Source: Escallonia rubra
Taxonomy: Eukaryota > Streptophyta > Magnoliopsida > Escalloniales > Escalloniaceae
DNA: 64,000 bases
Assembly (NCBI GenBank): GCA_033065855.1
Contig: JAVXUO010002860.1
Coordinates: forward strand, 1-64,000
Reading direction: 5' to 3'
In this document: in pieces, positions 45,600 through 58,304 of the stretch
Layout of the letters: every line of letters starts with the position of its first letter
How positions within the stretch are numbered: the first letter of the stretch is position 1
Position numbers and translations under genes: made by a program
The notes under the pieces: model-generated
The model's database searches: none
What the model saw: the letters and a program-made list of their open reading frames with translations, nothing else
What the model was told of the DNA's origin: nothing

Positions 45600-48500
45600 T
45601 CACATCCTCCCAGTGTGAATTATATTCCTTCATACAAGGAACCAAAGATCATTTTTAGGGGTATCCGAAATAATAATTCTTCAGTTTCTGAAACAACTCA
45701 TACAGTGGAAACTCCTCCTACTGAGACTCCTTCTTCTTCACATCAAAATTAAAATTCTTATGATTCTTATCTGCATGATTTCGATTATGATGAACCAAAT
45801 GTCCTTATTATTAATGATTTTCAAATTGATTATGACAACATTAATAAAGAGTTTTATTCTTCTTACAATACTAGAAATCATGTCTAGTACCGTCTCAACT
45901 TTTCAAATGAACAAAGATCTCAATATAGGGAATTATTTTTCCAAATTTTGAAAGCCCATAAAACCTATTTTCCATTCTTTGGATGGTTCTTTTCTTACTG
46001 TTTGAAGAATAATATTGAAATTCCAGAGTACATCAATTTCAAAAACAAGTCAACACTTTTCAAAAGATAACTCGTGAATGGTTAATATGGCCTTCACATA
46101 CAAAACATGAAAGTATTCATCCTCCTTTTAACAAATATCATCTTAAGTACAATAGGTGAACATACCACCTGGATTGAAGACACCGTCTATCGTGTCAAAG
46201 ACATTGTTTCTGATTTCTATAGCAAGATGCAACCTTCCAAGGGCATTAATGAGAATGTCTTTGATACTTCCTCTGGATTTGATTTTGCTTCCACAAGTTA
46301 TTCCACTTCTGCAAAAAATGAGCAACCTTTAGTAAAACCATCTATCGAGTTGGATTACTTAGATAGTAAGTTCAAGTTAGGTCTTAATGAACCGAGCAAT
46401 GAATTCCTTATGGAATTGATATCCAAATTAGGATAAATCAAAACTCTCAGAGCAAAGTATCCTAAAATCGAATTTTCTCAGTCTTCTCCTAAAAATATTA
46501 ATACTATAGGGGAGGCCGATCATTCTACTACTAAATCTGAGGTTGACCTTGATGACCTAGAACAACAATTTATCACTGCAATTGGTACTTCCAATCCTAG
46601 ACCACCTTTGAGAAATTATTATCCCCGACTTACTCCAGCAGATATGCAATTTGAGGAGAAAATTTTTGCTACTCCTTCTTCCTTCAATGGATCCTCCATC
46701 TATGAGTGGAATCTTGATGGTATTATTGACTATCAAATTATTACCTTTCTTCAACATATGCTTATGGCAGCTAATAGTGTTCGCAATCGAAACCCTGGAG
46801 AAAATGAGGTCTCTATAGCTAGATATGTAATAGCAAGATTCACTGGCCAACTCCGCGCATGGTGGGATCATTATCTTACTCCTTCTGACCAAAATAGTAT
46901 CCTTAGTTCCATAAAGGTTGAGCCTAATGGCACTTCTATCCATGTCAATGGTCAAACTCAGTCGAACGCGGTCACTACTTTAGTGACTGTAATAACCAAA
47001 CATTTTGTTAGTAACGCCAATACTGTTCATGAAAGAGGAAGGGAACTCCTTATCAACCTTAGATGCCCCACACTCATTCATTTTAGATGGTACAAGGATG
47101 TTTTCCTCACCAAATTTTACCAAAGAAGTGATGCCCAATAGGATTTCTGGAGAGAACGTTTTGTAACAGGTCTTCCTACTCTTTTTGGTGAACGCGTTAG
47201 AACTCGCATCAGAAACAAACACAACGGTGCTCTACCTTTCTCCCTCTATACTTTTGGGGAATTAATTAGCGAAATTTGCGCTGAAGGATTAGTCTTGCGT
47301 AATGACATCAAGCTCAAGAATCTGCTTAAGAAGGAACATAAGACAAGAAGAATAGAGCTAGGATAGTTTTGTTACCAATTTGATTATGACAACCTGTATG
47401 TTCCCAATTAAGGGAAAAAGGATAAATCTTCCGAGTTTTAGGAGATCTAGATTCTCTAAAAATTACAGGAGAGGGGAGTCTTCAAAGCCTCCCAAACAAT
47501 TCACAAAACAAAAATATCCCAAATATAAAAAATCCTCTAAAGTTAAAGTCATCTGCCATAAATGTGGCAAACCTGGTCATATTGCTAATAAATGTTATAC
47601 TAAAAAGAAATCAATGAACTTGCGACGCCTGGATCACCTTCCTCAGTTGTTGGTACAGCAAAAATAGCTTCCTTTATCAGAAAATCTTGATCCCCTATAG
47701 AGAGAGAGAGAGAGAGGAAAGCGACTCTTGGTTCTGCCTTCCACTCTATAATCTTTTTCCTAATTGATGAAGGACTTAAGAAACAATTAATTGCTATCCT
47801 CCTCAATTTTTCTGATTCTGAGTCTGATTATATTAATGAATTAAACATCATTATTGAAGATGTCCAAAGTTCTAGCAGCTCCACCGAACATGACCATTGT
47901 TCTAACCAAGAAGCTGAGTGTCATGAATGTAGTAGTAAAATTGATTAGTACAAAGCAATTCTTGAAATGAATGGCTTAAATATTAATATCATCACTTCTG
48001 AAGAATCCGTAATCCTTGATCTTCTGAATAAGATTGATGATCCTGGAAAGAAAAAAAAGTCATCTTCAAATATATTTATAGTGCTCAAAGTCCTCTGCAC
48101 CTAACCAATCCCAACAATTACCTACCATAGGCAATAATTTTAATTTTCTGAAGTCCTGAATAGATTGCAAACAATAGAACAGAAAGACCATACCATTCAA
48201 GATCTTCAAAGTGGGATTCTTATCCTCAAAAGGGAAATAAAAACCATGGCTGGCCGTATTTCTCTCATTGAATCTCAAAATCATGAAGAATTTTTTAGTG
48301 AAAGAGAAGAATATCTTAAACCAAATCCCAATTCTGTTCCTATTCCTGTAGAAACCGGCTCTCCAAACCATTTCAATGATTCTACTCAAGAAATTCTCAG
48401 ACTTTGTATTTGAAGGTATAGCTCTTATTGATTCTGGGGCAAATCTTAATTGTATCAGAGAGGACATTGTCCTAACAAAATATTGCGAAGCTACCAAACA

Positions 48501-48639
48501 AGCCCTCACCGCTGCTGATTCCAACAAGATGAAAATCAATTACAAAATCTCTGACTCTTGGATTTGCAATAGTGGCATTTGCCTAAAAGCCCACTTCATC
48601 GTAGTTCATGGACTTAGTCAATCTATCATACTGGGGACA

Positions 48640-49233
48640 TAGTGACAAATTTGGCATTCGGAAATTATTCGGCATGGACAATAATACGAAATTTGAGAAT
48701 TATTCGGAGAATTTCGTCATCGAATCAGAAATAATTCGGTGGAATAACAAAATTCGTATAGTGAATCGGGAATAATTCGGTAATTAATTGTTCAGGATAC
48801 AATGGTTTTAAGTGTATGAAATTTGTAAACTATGTAACGAAAATGACAAAAATGTAAGAACTCTTCTACTATGTTAAGTGATGGGTAAAAAGAATGAGAG
48901 AGAATGTATGGTAGTGTTACATAATTATGTGTGGTTTATATTTATTTACTTTTGCTCAACTTACGTAAGAGTAACTGAGTGGTTTGATGGCATGGACATA
49001 TGCTGTAATTAGTCAGCATCACTCGGGTTCGAAACCAAGGGAATGTGTGCTAGCCCCTTATTTTTTGGGACAAAAGGGGAGCAACTTTAAATCGCGATAA
49101 ATTCGTTAATCTCGCGATACTCGTGATTAGCTCGTGAATCTTTCAAATATTGGCGATAAATTCGTGTTTAGAACTTTCTATCAATTTGTCGCGATAAATT
49201 CACGAATATCGCCAATTTATAGCGAACATTGTT
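48640..49233. mobile_element. 594-bp insertion with a tRNA-like segment, inside the caulimovirid
   Basis: The flanks repeat GGGACA (48,634-48,639 and 49,234-49,239). Inside, about 48,970-49,050 has a box A-like GAGTGGTTTGATGG and a box B-like GGGTTCGAAACC, spaced as in a tRNA-derived SINE head. The 3' part repeats GCGATAAATTCGTGA several times. There is no clear poly(A) tail, so SINE is only one option; a degenerate MITE is another (weak inverted ends around AAATTTGGC). Confidence 0.5.
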
Positions 49234-49368
49234 GGGACACCTTTTTTGACTCTTCTCAATCCCATGACGATTAGTGATAATGGTATTCACTCCAATATCA
49301 TGGGTTTAGACATCTGCTTCAAGTTCATCAATCCTCCTCAAGAATAGGTTATTCATTCTCTAAAAAAG

Positions 49369-52300
49369 TGTAACAAAATTTCGGGAGCTATTTAAAATAG
49401 TTATTTGTGACCCGAAAAATAAACGGACGTTATATTTGAGTAATTTTCGGGTAGTAGAAGAGTTTTGAAGCTTAAAAGAATTTTTGGACAAAAGTGAAAA
49501 TTTTTAAACTTTTGGGTCATTTTCGTAAATATGAAAAATTTGGAAGACTATTGTGCAATTTTGGAAAAACTTGAATTTAGAGGCTTTGTTTTTAGGTTGA
49601 CACCTCATACTAGCTTAGGTGACTAAGCTAAGCTAATTATAAAGTGTAATAATAGTTCATGGGAATAGGGAGAGTCTCGGATGAAAAAAAGAAAAAAGAA
49701 AGAAGCTGACCAAGAAACAGAGCAAGAAAAAGAAAAAAAAAAAACAGAGGAAGAAGAAGGCTCAGCAATGGGAAAATCAGAGAAAGGAGGAAGATTTGTA
49801 CCAAATTCAACAGGTAAACCTCCAAACTCCTAGTGAGCATGTTCCACTGCGTGTTTAGGAACTTTGTGTGTGCTTTTTTGTGACTGTGGAGCGAGTATGG
49901 AAGCCATGAACATGGCCATTCAAGCGGGATAGTTTCTGGGATTTTTGTGCGTCGGGGTATCATGTGTTGTTGGTGATCTTTTGCATGCTTACACGGGGTA
50001 AGGGAGAGGGAAATTCAGCCATACGTGGGTTGAGGTAGTGGGCAATTTGAGTTTACTGTGTGTTCGTGTGTGTGTGTATGTTTGCAAATAGTGAGGTTGA
50101 TGGTATATCGGGTATGGAATTGTAGGTGTCCAAGGAAAGGGAAAGGAAAAGAGAGAAGAAAATCAAAGGGAATGAAAACAGAGAATTGAAACAAGAAGAA
50201 AGTAGAATTCAGAGAAGGAAAGAAAACGGTAGACTCGATAGAAGTTAGAAAAAATGAGAAAGGGAAAAATAAAAGGCAAAGGAAGAAAGAATAAGAAAGG
50301 GAAGAGAAGGAAATTGGTGTTTATATATGGGTTAAGTTTGTTAATGGATATATTAATGAGTATAATGACTGTGTGAAGTGAAGTAATGGGTATGTGCGTG
50401 AAGGAAGAATTTCAGTGTGTGTAAAGGGTGATTCGTGTGTGTATAATATGGTGTACATTGAATGTATAATTGTGAGTAGGTGAGTGTAATTAAGATAAGG
50501 TAATGAATTTAGTGTTTTGGATTGAGTTAGTAGTGAATTAGTGTGTTGTGGGTTGTGGGTTGTATGTATGAAGTGGGTCTCGACAGAACAAGGAAGAAGA
50601 GAAGTGTTTGTACAAAAGGTGTAATACTGTGTATTTTAATTTGAATAGTGTTTGTGTCACTAAAAGTAGGGGTTATTTAGGTAGTTTTTAATCCGAATTT
50701 TTATAAATAGTTAGGACCAAAATTAGACAAAAATCAAAACAGTAACCCCCTATATTTTTACGAGACCTACGCTCTGGAAATTTTCAGAAATTTTCGGTAT
50801 CCGCAAAAAGCACTAAATTAGGGAGTCAATTAGGAGAAATTCTGGATTTAATTGACATAGTAAATAAAGTTATTTTAATCTGAAATTTTAGAAAAATCTT
50901 ATTTTACTGATATGAATCGTTATCTAAAATTTCGTGTCATTCTGAGGCCGATAAGTATTTTTCACGAAATGAGTTTTTAACGTTCGCTCCAGACACTGAT
51001 TAGGGATTTTCGGACGAAAAATTCTTTAAAATACATTTTAGGCCAGAAATGATATCAGACGCTTAAAATATCATTTTAAGATTTTTGAGATTTTTTCAGT
51101 ACCGGAAACCCCCAGGGGGCATTTTGGTAATTTACTACCACGAGGGGGATATTTTGGAAATTTTACCCATAAAGGGGTATTTTTGAGTAAATTTATACAC
51201 AGTAAGTATATTTTAGTGATTTTGCTTACGGAAATGTCATTTTGATGATTTAAGTGTAACGGGGGATATTTTGGTAATTTACTACCCAGAGGGGTAGTTT
51301 GGTAATTTTACATTTAAAAGGTAATTTTGTGTAAATTGACATACTATAAGGTTATTTGGGTGATTCTATTTACAGAAAGACTGTTTGGGTGATTTAAGTC
51401 CGAGAGGGGCATTTTGGTAATTTTACACCTAAGGGCATTTTGGTAATTTTACGTACACGGTGAGGGAGGTTCATTTCAAGAGCATGTGTGAGTCCGTATT
51501 AAGTTATAATATTGTGCTATAGACTATGTTCTAATGATTTGATCATTCTGTTTAGGTTAAAGCTAAAGACTTTTCGGTTAGGATAATTTAGCTGCGGATC
51601 CAGGTAAGGGATTATATCTGAACCCTACCCTGGATAAGAAATTTTGTCCAAACCCTTATTTGATAGCTCGCACTTGTAAGTACTCTTTTGAATTACTTAC
51701 GACTAATGTTGAACTCTGAAGTATGCGTTGATATCAGCATGTGATTGCCCAGAAAACCTTAACATTGAACCTGAATCGATTATTTGGAAATCTTGTGATG
51801 CTCGCATGTATTGCATGCTGAAAAAATTTGATCATTGTTTGTATTGTTCTTCCGAATTGTTGTGTCTAAATCCGACAACTATTCACAATCGTTTTGCTGT
51901 TTATTTGTGATTTTCTTCATGAATTTTGAATGATGACTTATACGGTATGTTATGGTTATTAAAATCCGATCTGATTCTGGTAAATTAAGCTTATGTTAAT
52001 GCTCATTGATATTGTTGATTTTTCTATGTTGACCTGGGTTTCCGTTCTATGGGACGGCGTAATAAGGCTGGTCTGAATCCTGCAAGAAACGCAGGCTAGT
52101 ACCCAAATGGACTAGTAATTATTTTGGTACATCATGCATGTGTACACTCTGTTAGCTTGCCGGAATGGCATTGCAATCGCCCAGGATCAACGTTGATTTT
52201 TTAATTTCTATGTTCTGTATATTGCCGTGACTGCTACAAAAATGACTGGAAAGTATTCTCTGAAATAATTTGTACTTGTGTTGAAATATTTTTGAGAAAT

Positions 52301-52951
52301 TCTTAGTGTATTTTGGAAAGAATTATCTCAGATGATCTGTGTACAATTTTGAAATCTTTTGGAAAATCATCGTATCTTGAAATAGATGACTTTGAAAAGG
52401 ATCTTTTGTTGATTGTTTTGGGACCCGTTGTGATTGTACTTGGCGATTTTGGTATCTTATTTCTAATAAATTTTGATCTTATTTGAAAATCATTGAGTTT
52501 TGACTGTTTGAATTATTCTGGAAATCTTCATCAGTTGGATTCTTTGAATCGTCTTGTAATTCTTTGTTGGTCCTTGTACGACCTTACTGAGCTCTTAAAA
52601 TCTCACCCTTCGTTTGACTCTCTTCTGCGGGTGATGATCAAGAGTAGACTGTTCGGGAATGGGTTATAGACTGAGTGAGATCCCGATGAGTCCATCACCA
52701 TGGTATAGTAAGACCCCTGCGTGGGTCGATACTGTTATTTGATCTTAGAAAATTTGAATTGCGAAGAACCTGAGCTGTAACAATTTAAGCTAAACAGTTG
52801 TGATCCAGTATTTTGAGAAATCTGAGTTAATGCTAAATTAGATGATTTGAAATATGTGTTAGTGAACATGTCTGACATGTTTGATGTGATCCGATAGGTT
52901 AACGACCCGGGAGTTTGGGACGACGGAGCTCCGGATTTCTGTGGCGTTACA
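49369..52951. mobile_element. Large solo LTR (3.58 kb) inside the caulimovirid
   Basis: Ends TGTAACAAAATTTCGG and GTGGCGTTACA (TG...CA) with a perfect 5-bp duplication AAAAG (49,364-49,368 and 52,952-52,956). There is no coding domain, primer site or internal LTR repeat across 3.58 kb, so a solo LTR fits best. Lengths like this are known from some plant Gypsy lineages. A purine-rich block lies at 49,680-49,800 and 50,120-50,310. Confidence 0.7.
51100..51470 (+). repeat. Degenerate repeats of a GGGGCATTTTGGTAATTTnAC phrase
   Basis: At least eight irregular copies of (G)GGGnATTTTGGTAATTT(T)AC, alternating with AAATTTA(C)ACAC-type spacers, lie inside the large solo LTR. Confidence 0.75.
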
Positions 52952-55900
52952 AAAAGGAACTTGTTTTCCATCAAAACTAAATCTACTTTCTAAAAGAAAA
53001 TCTCAAATTCCAAAAAATTAATCGATACCTTGATCAAGAAAAAGAAAAAAATTAAAGCCTTCTAAAATAGATTGGAATCTAAAATCTGTGCCGAAGTTCC
53101 CATTGAATTCTGGCATCGCAAACAATATATTATTTAATTACCATATGAACATGATTTCAATAAAAGGAATATCCCGACTAAAGCTCGTCCGATCCAAATG
53201 AGTCAAGAACTTCTTGCACACTGCAAGAAAGAAATACAAGATCTTTTAGACAAAAATCTTATTCACAAAAGTTACTCCCCTTGGAGCTGTCCTGCTTTCT
53301 ATGTCAATAAGCAGGCTGAGAAGGAACATGGAGTTCCTCGTCTTGTCATCAATTATAGATCCCTAAACAAATATTTGGGATGGATTCGTTATCCGATTCC
53401 TAACAAAAAGGATTTGTTGAATAGACTTAATAAAGTCGTTATATTTTCAAAATTTGATATGAAATCTGGATTTTGACAAATCCAAGTCAATAAAAAAATC
53501 GGTATAAAACTGCTTTTACAGTACCATTTGGTCATTTTGAATGGAATGTAATGCCTTTCGGATTTAAAAATGATTCTTCTGAATTTCAAAATATTATGGA
53601 TGACATTTTTAATCCTTATATGAAATTTTCAATTGTCTATATAGATGATGTTCTCATCTATTCTCAATCAATATATCAGCATTGGAAACATTTAAATACT
53701 TTTCTTAAGGTCATTAAACATAATGGTTTAGCTGTTTCTGCCAAAAAGATCTGTCTTTTTCAGACCAAAATAAGATTTCTTGGTTACAACATTGAAAAAT
53801 GATCAATTATTCTCATTGACAGAGCAATTGAATTTGCTTCCAAATTTTCTGATTAAATTAAGGAGAAAACTCAGTTGCAAAGATTTTTAGAAAGTCTTAA
53901 TTATATTGCAATCTTCTATCAAGATATGTATAAAGATACAAAGATTTTATATCAACGACTGAGAAATAATCATCAACCTTGGTCTAATGACCATACTCAA
54001 GTTGTTCGTCGGATTAAGCTTAAAGCTAAATCCTTACCATGTCTATGTCTTCCATTACTTGAAACTTTTGAAATTGTTGAAACTGATACAACTGATTTTG
54101 GTTATGGTGGCATCTTAAAACAAAGAGTTGATAATAAAGAACAATTAGTTCGTTTTATTTATGGGGTATAGAATACTACACATAAGATTTATCCTACTAT
54201 CAAGAAAGAAATTCTTTCAATAGTTAATTGCATCCTCAAATTTGAAGGAGATCTGTTAAACCAAGGGTTTTTATCACTCATAGATTGTAAAGCTGCTATA
54301 GATGTTCTTGAAAATGATGTTAAAAATATTGCTTCAAAACATATTTTTGCTTGATGGCAAGCTTTACTTTCTTCTTTTGATTTTCAAATAGAATTTATCA
54401 AAAGAGAAAATAATTCTCTTCCTGAATTTTTAACCAGAGAATTTTTGCAAGGAAAATGACTCCTCCTAAATCAAGTCTGCAAAGTATTTAGCAAAGGGTT
54501 ATGCCCACGCAATAATATCCGCTACAATTCAAGGCATATGAAAAAATCTATTGTTTTAACTTCATCATCCCCACACAATGAGGATATGTTTGAAGCTTCC
54601 TCATATAACACTCATTCTCATTTATGGGATGTCATCATTATAGACGAGAAAGAGTCCAATATACCACCTATTGAGGTTTCAAACAATTATATCAATAAGA
54701 ATTGGTCAATTCTCTAACATGCTTTTGACAAATCTAGAGAATATTACGAAGAAATTCTTCGAGTAACAAAATCTGTCATATTTACACATAATTACGAGAG
54801 AGATTCTCCCTCATATCATAATTATGAAGAAGGTGCTGCACCATATCAATTTTCAAAATTAAAAATTTTGAAAACTATACCAAAGAGATAATGAGGAATT
54901 GACTCCACAAGGACAAGGGACATTCCTCCGCATTTCTCTCCATGTTACTTCAATTGTTTCGATCACATCGATGCTTGGAACACAATGTTCTAATTTATCA
55001 AAATCCTAGACATAAACATTCCTAGTTTTTTTTTCTTCTCCAAAGCTTTTGATGGAATATTCCCAAATTGGGTAGGAGACTGGAGGTTCTAATTTGGGCC
55101 TGAAATTGAAGAATGGCCCCCCACAAATTACAAAAGCATATGAGTTATATGCATCAATGGTCAAGGGCAGATAACCCAGATTGCGGTTTATCGCATAATT
55201 CAATATTCCATGGATCCCATGTTAGCAATATACCATACAAAAGGGTAATGGAACCCTTGAATGTCCACCTAGATTGGTCAGACAATTTGGTTCCAAATGG
55301 TGGTATAAGTTGAATTATGACCATTGCACAATCGATGCAGTAATCCAAAAATTTCCAGCCTTAAAGGCAACCAAAACTAGGCAACTCAGTCCAACCACCA
55401 GTACCAAGGCTCTCATGTCGAAAGCAGAATTTTTGAGACGAAATAATTAGATCCTTATGAGACTTACCGAAGAAAAATCTTATTTAACGAAGGGAATATT
55501 ATTCTAGGCTATTGCTATAGAACTCCTCAACATGGAGGAAGACAATAACAATGATTCAAATGAAGAAACTCAAAATAATTCAAACAAAGAATCCGATGAT
55601 ATTATGATGGACAATGAGTCCAATAAGAGTGTTCCACTTCAGAATTTTATCCTCAGATACCTCAAGTTTGACACAAGCAAGCAAATTGAACAATTCCCGT
55701 CACTTTAAGGAGGAATTTGGTTTCAAGAAATGGTGATGCATGACAACGACATTAACGCAATATGGCTTTATAAAAAGCTGAGTCAATAATGCAACTAAAG
55801 CCAATGGTGCAAAAGAGCTTTATAAAAAGAAAAAAGATAATGGTTTTGGTCTGATCGACTCTACCACATATCCAGGACACGCAGCCGATATCATTAACAA

Positions 55901-56140
55901 ACCATAGTTACTTTAATAAAAGTAACTATAGTTCCTATTTTAACCAGAGTCTGTGTATGCTTATTAAGGGATCTCTCGCCAGAGTTGAGGCAGGCTTTAG
56001 ACAGTTTAAAAATTATCTATAAGCTCTGTTGTAAACATTCTCCTACTTCCTCCTGGTATCACAAGTGTTGCTCTGTAATCTTAAGTGTGCTTCTGTAATC
56101 TCCTCCATTCCCAATGTAAGCTTTATATTTTAATAATAAT

Positions 56141-57589
56141 AAAAGTCTTTTCCCATGTCTATCTATTGCTCTATCAATTTCAATTATATTTGTGCAGTAT
56201 TACAATCTTTAATTCAATAACATTTAACCTGGGTTTATTCCATATATATATATATATTCCGTCGCATGTCATGTTTTGGGTTCTCTGAGGTTTGGCTTCA
56301 ATAGTGGCAGGTGGCGAAGGGAGGGTGGACGATGGGGACGATGGCAGTGCAGTGGTAGACGCAATCTGCCTTGATCTGTGACGATCTCCTTAGATCTATG
56401 TAGATATGTAGATCTGGGAGTTTCTCTTGATCTACTAGATCGTTTTGTTCTAAATCAATGTGACTGAAATTTTACCGGCAGCGGCTGAAAATCCACTGGG
56501 TTGGGCATAATTTTGCGGACAGAAGTGCGGGGTCAGTAGCAGGCTGTGGGTTGATGATGCTCAGTGCTATGCTTGATGGATGAGGTTGTCGTTGCTAGGT
56601 TCAGGTGTTTCAAATCTGATGGTGGCCGAAATTTCACCGGCTGTGGCCGGATTTTCGCCGGCAGCAATGTGGGATCTATAGCACGCTGTGGGGTTTCACA
56701 GTGTGGTTACTAAGTTTTGAATTTGGGGTTTGGTTGTGGTACACCGGGTTGTCCTGGGGGTGGGGGGATAATGCCTCGATGGGCTTGGGGTTTTTGCCCG
56801 TGTGTGTATTGGGGGGGTTGGGCCCGGGGGGAGGGGGAGGGGAGGTATTTTTGGGGTAATATGTCCAGAGAATTATTGTTAACCATGTGAAATGTCGAAG
56901 AATATTGTGAACCATGCAAGGTTAACGGCCTTTATTCTTTGTGATGTGATCCCATTGATTGTCGAGTAGACCTTCCATTTCGTATGGCTCTAGTTGACTT
57001 CTTCATTGTAATCTTTGTGCTTTTATATTTACGTTGTTTCGTATTTGTTTATTAGGTATTGTAAATAACCTCTAAGCCTCCGCATGTTACTTTAAGTTAG
57101 GCTGAAGTATATGGTATGCTCTGTTTCAGTTTAATTATAATTTGTATCGGTTTATATGTTAGTTGTTAATTTCTCACCTTCGTGGTCTTGTAAACTTGGA
57201 GCATGAGAATGTCGTGACCTTTATCAGTAGTTTGACACTTTCGTTATCGCTAGCAAAGCATTTTTATCAATACTATTTTCGATCTTTATCAAAAACAGAA
57301 AAAAAAAATTGTGTAAATTTACCAGAGGCTTGACCAATATGCAAAGCCTTGTAGCACATGATTTTAGTTTGAGAATGGCATGTAGGTGATGGATCATGTG
57401 TATGTGCATCTTCTAAGCAATTAAGGTGATGCAATTTCAAAATTCTCTGTGGCTATTTTCGCATCCCTTTTTTGTTGCTGAAAGCTAAATATTTGTCACT
57501 AAAAAAATATTTAACAAAAAAAGAGGTACAAAAATAGCTAAAAAGAGTGAAAAAAACTTCCAATTGCTTAAAACAAAAAACATACTTAC
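56141..57589. other. Spacer with a G-rich tract
   Basis: TA repeat at 56,241-56,260. At 56,290-56,720 there is GC-rich sequence with several GGCCGnnATTTnnCCGGC phrases, perhaps TE-derived. At 56,755-56,850 there is a strongly G-rich plus strand with many runs of three or more G. The rest is AT-rich. No gene is recognised. Confidence 0.5.
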
Positions 57590-58304
57590 CAAACCAAAAC
57601 ACAAAACGGAGGAGTGACGGAGAGTGTCCGGCCTTTTAAAAGAGACCTTCAACTTCAAACTGCTTAAAACCGTCTCACGCTTTTAGGAGTTTAATCTTCT
57701 CGTCTCAACGATATACAGTAATAAACAAACAAAGAGCATCAGAAAATTCTAGCCCCCCATCCACTCCCAACCCACGCCAACTGCTCTTTAGAAGCTCTTG
57801 AAGGGTTCGACATGCGGTTTGACAAATGGGATGCGACCACAGGGAGAGAGACTCGGTTCCCATCCTTGTAAATATTAGTGTCACAGAGAGAGACTCGATA
57901 ATGACACTGCACACACAATGTCACCTTCTTATTCTTGTTCCTCGAGAAGCCTTCGGTCTTCAAACTTCTTAACAAGGACACTATCACAAACTAAAAAGAT
58001 ATCCCTCAAGGAATGAGCCTTCGATGTTGAATTTGTAATTTCTTCCTCCCAAGTTCTTTAAATTCAACTTAGTTTATGTCTCAAGAAAATTCAACTCAAA
58101 ATATGCCTTTCAAAACTGAAGATCCTGAAAGTTGTGCAAGTCTGTGTGCGCGCACATTTCGAGTACTGATGTTACTTCAGCCTATGCATTAAACCATTGA
58201 GAAAGACGGTCCATATAATAGCTTATCTCTTGTTCTTTCTGATAATAGTTTCCTTAATATGATTTGTTGGATAATCAAAGAAGACTAACCTAACACCTAA
58301 AACA
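57590..58304 (+). promoter_or_regulatory. Distal promoter of GSTU gene 3, separated from its core
   Basis: Homologous to 15,400-15,600, 37,060-37,800 and 26,038-26,630 (GGAGGAGTGACGGAGAGTGTCC, then the CCCC-rich phrase and TCTTTGATGTT-like blocks). It ends at CCTAAAACA, where the solo LTR begins. The dinucleotide repeat of the other two genes is absent here. Confidence 0.7.

Larger units (their letters stand above)
45600..56140 (+). mobile_element. Endogenous caulimovirid (pararetrovirus) copy, broken
   Basis: Parts in order: pre-coat region about 45,630-46,580; coat-protein-like domain about 46,590-47,360; CCHC knuckle near 47,550-47,600 (CHKCGKPGHIANKC); aspartic protease from about 48,410; reverse transcriptase about 53,170-53,830 (YIDDV); RNase H about 54,040-54,460; trailing sequence to about 56,140. 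There is no integrase and no LTR. Both sides are TA-rich microsatellites (45,498 and 56,243), the target type known for such integrations. Two later elements split it (48,640-49,233 and 49,369-52,951). It is old and heavily broken, with well over ten breaks. Family: Caulimoviridae, by domain order and RT similarity from memory. Confidence 0.88.

Noticed and set aside
48970-49050. tRNA gene
   Set aside because: Box A and B-like words are present but no cloverleaf with acceptor pairing could be drawn; kept only as tRNA-like.
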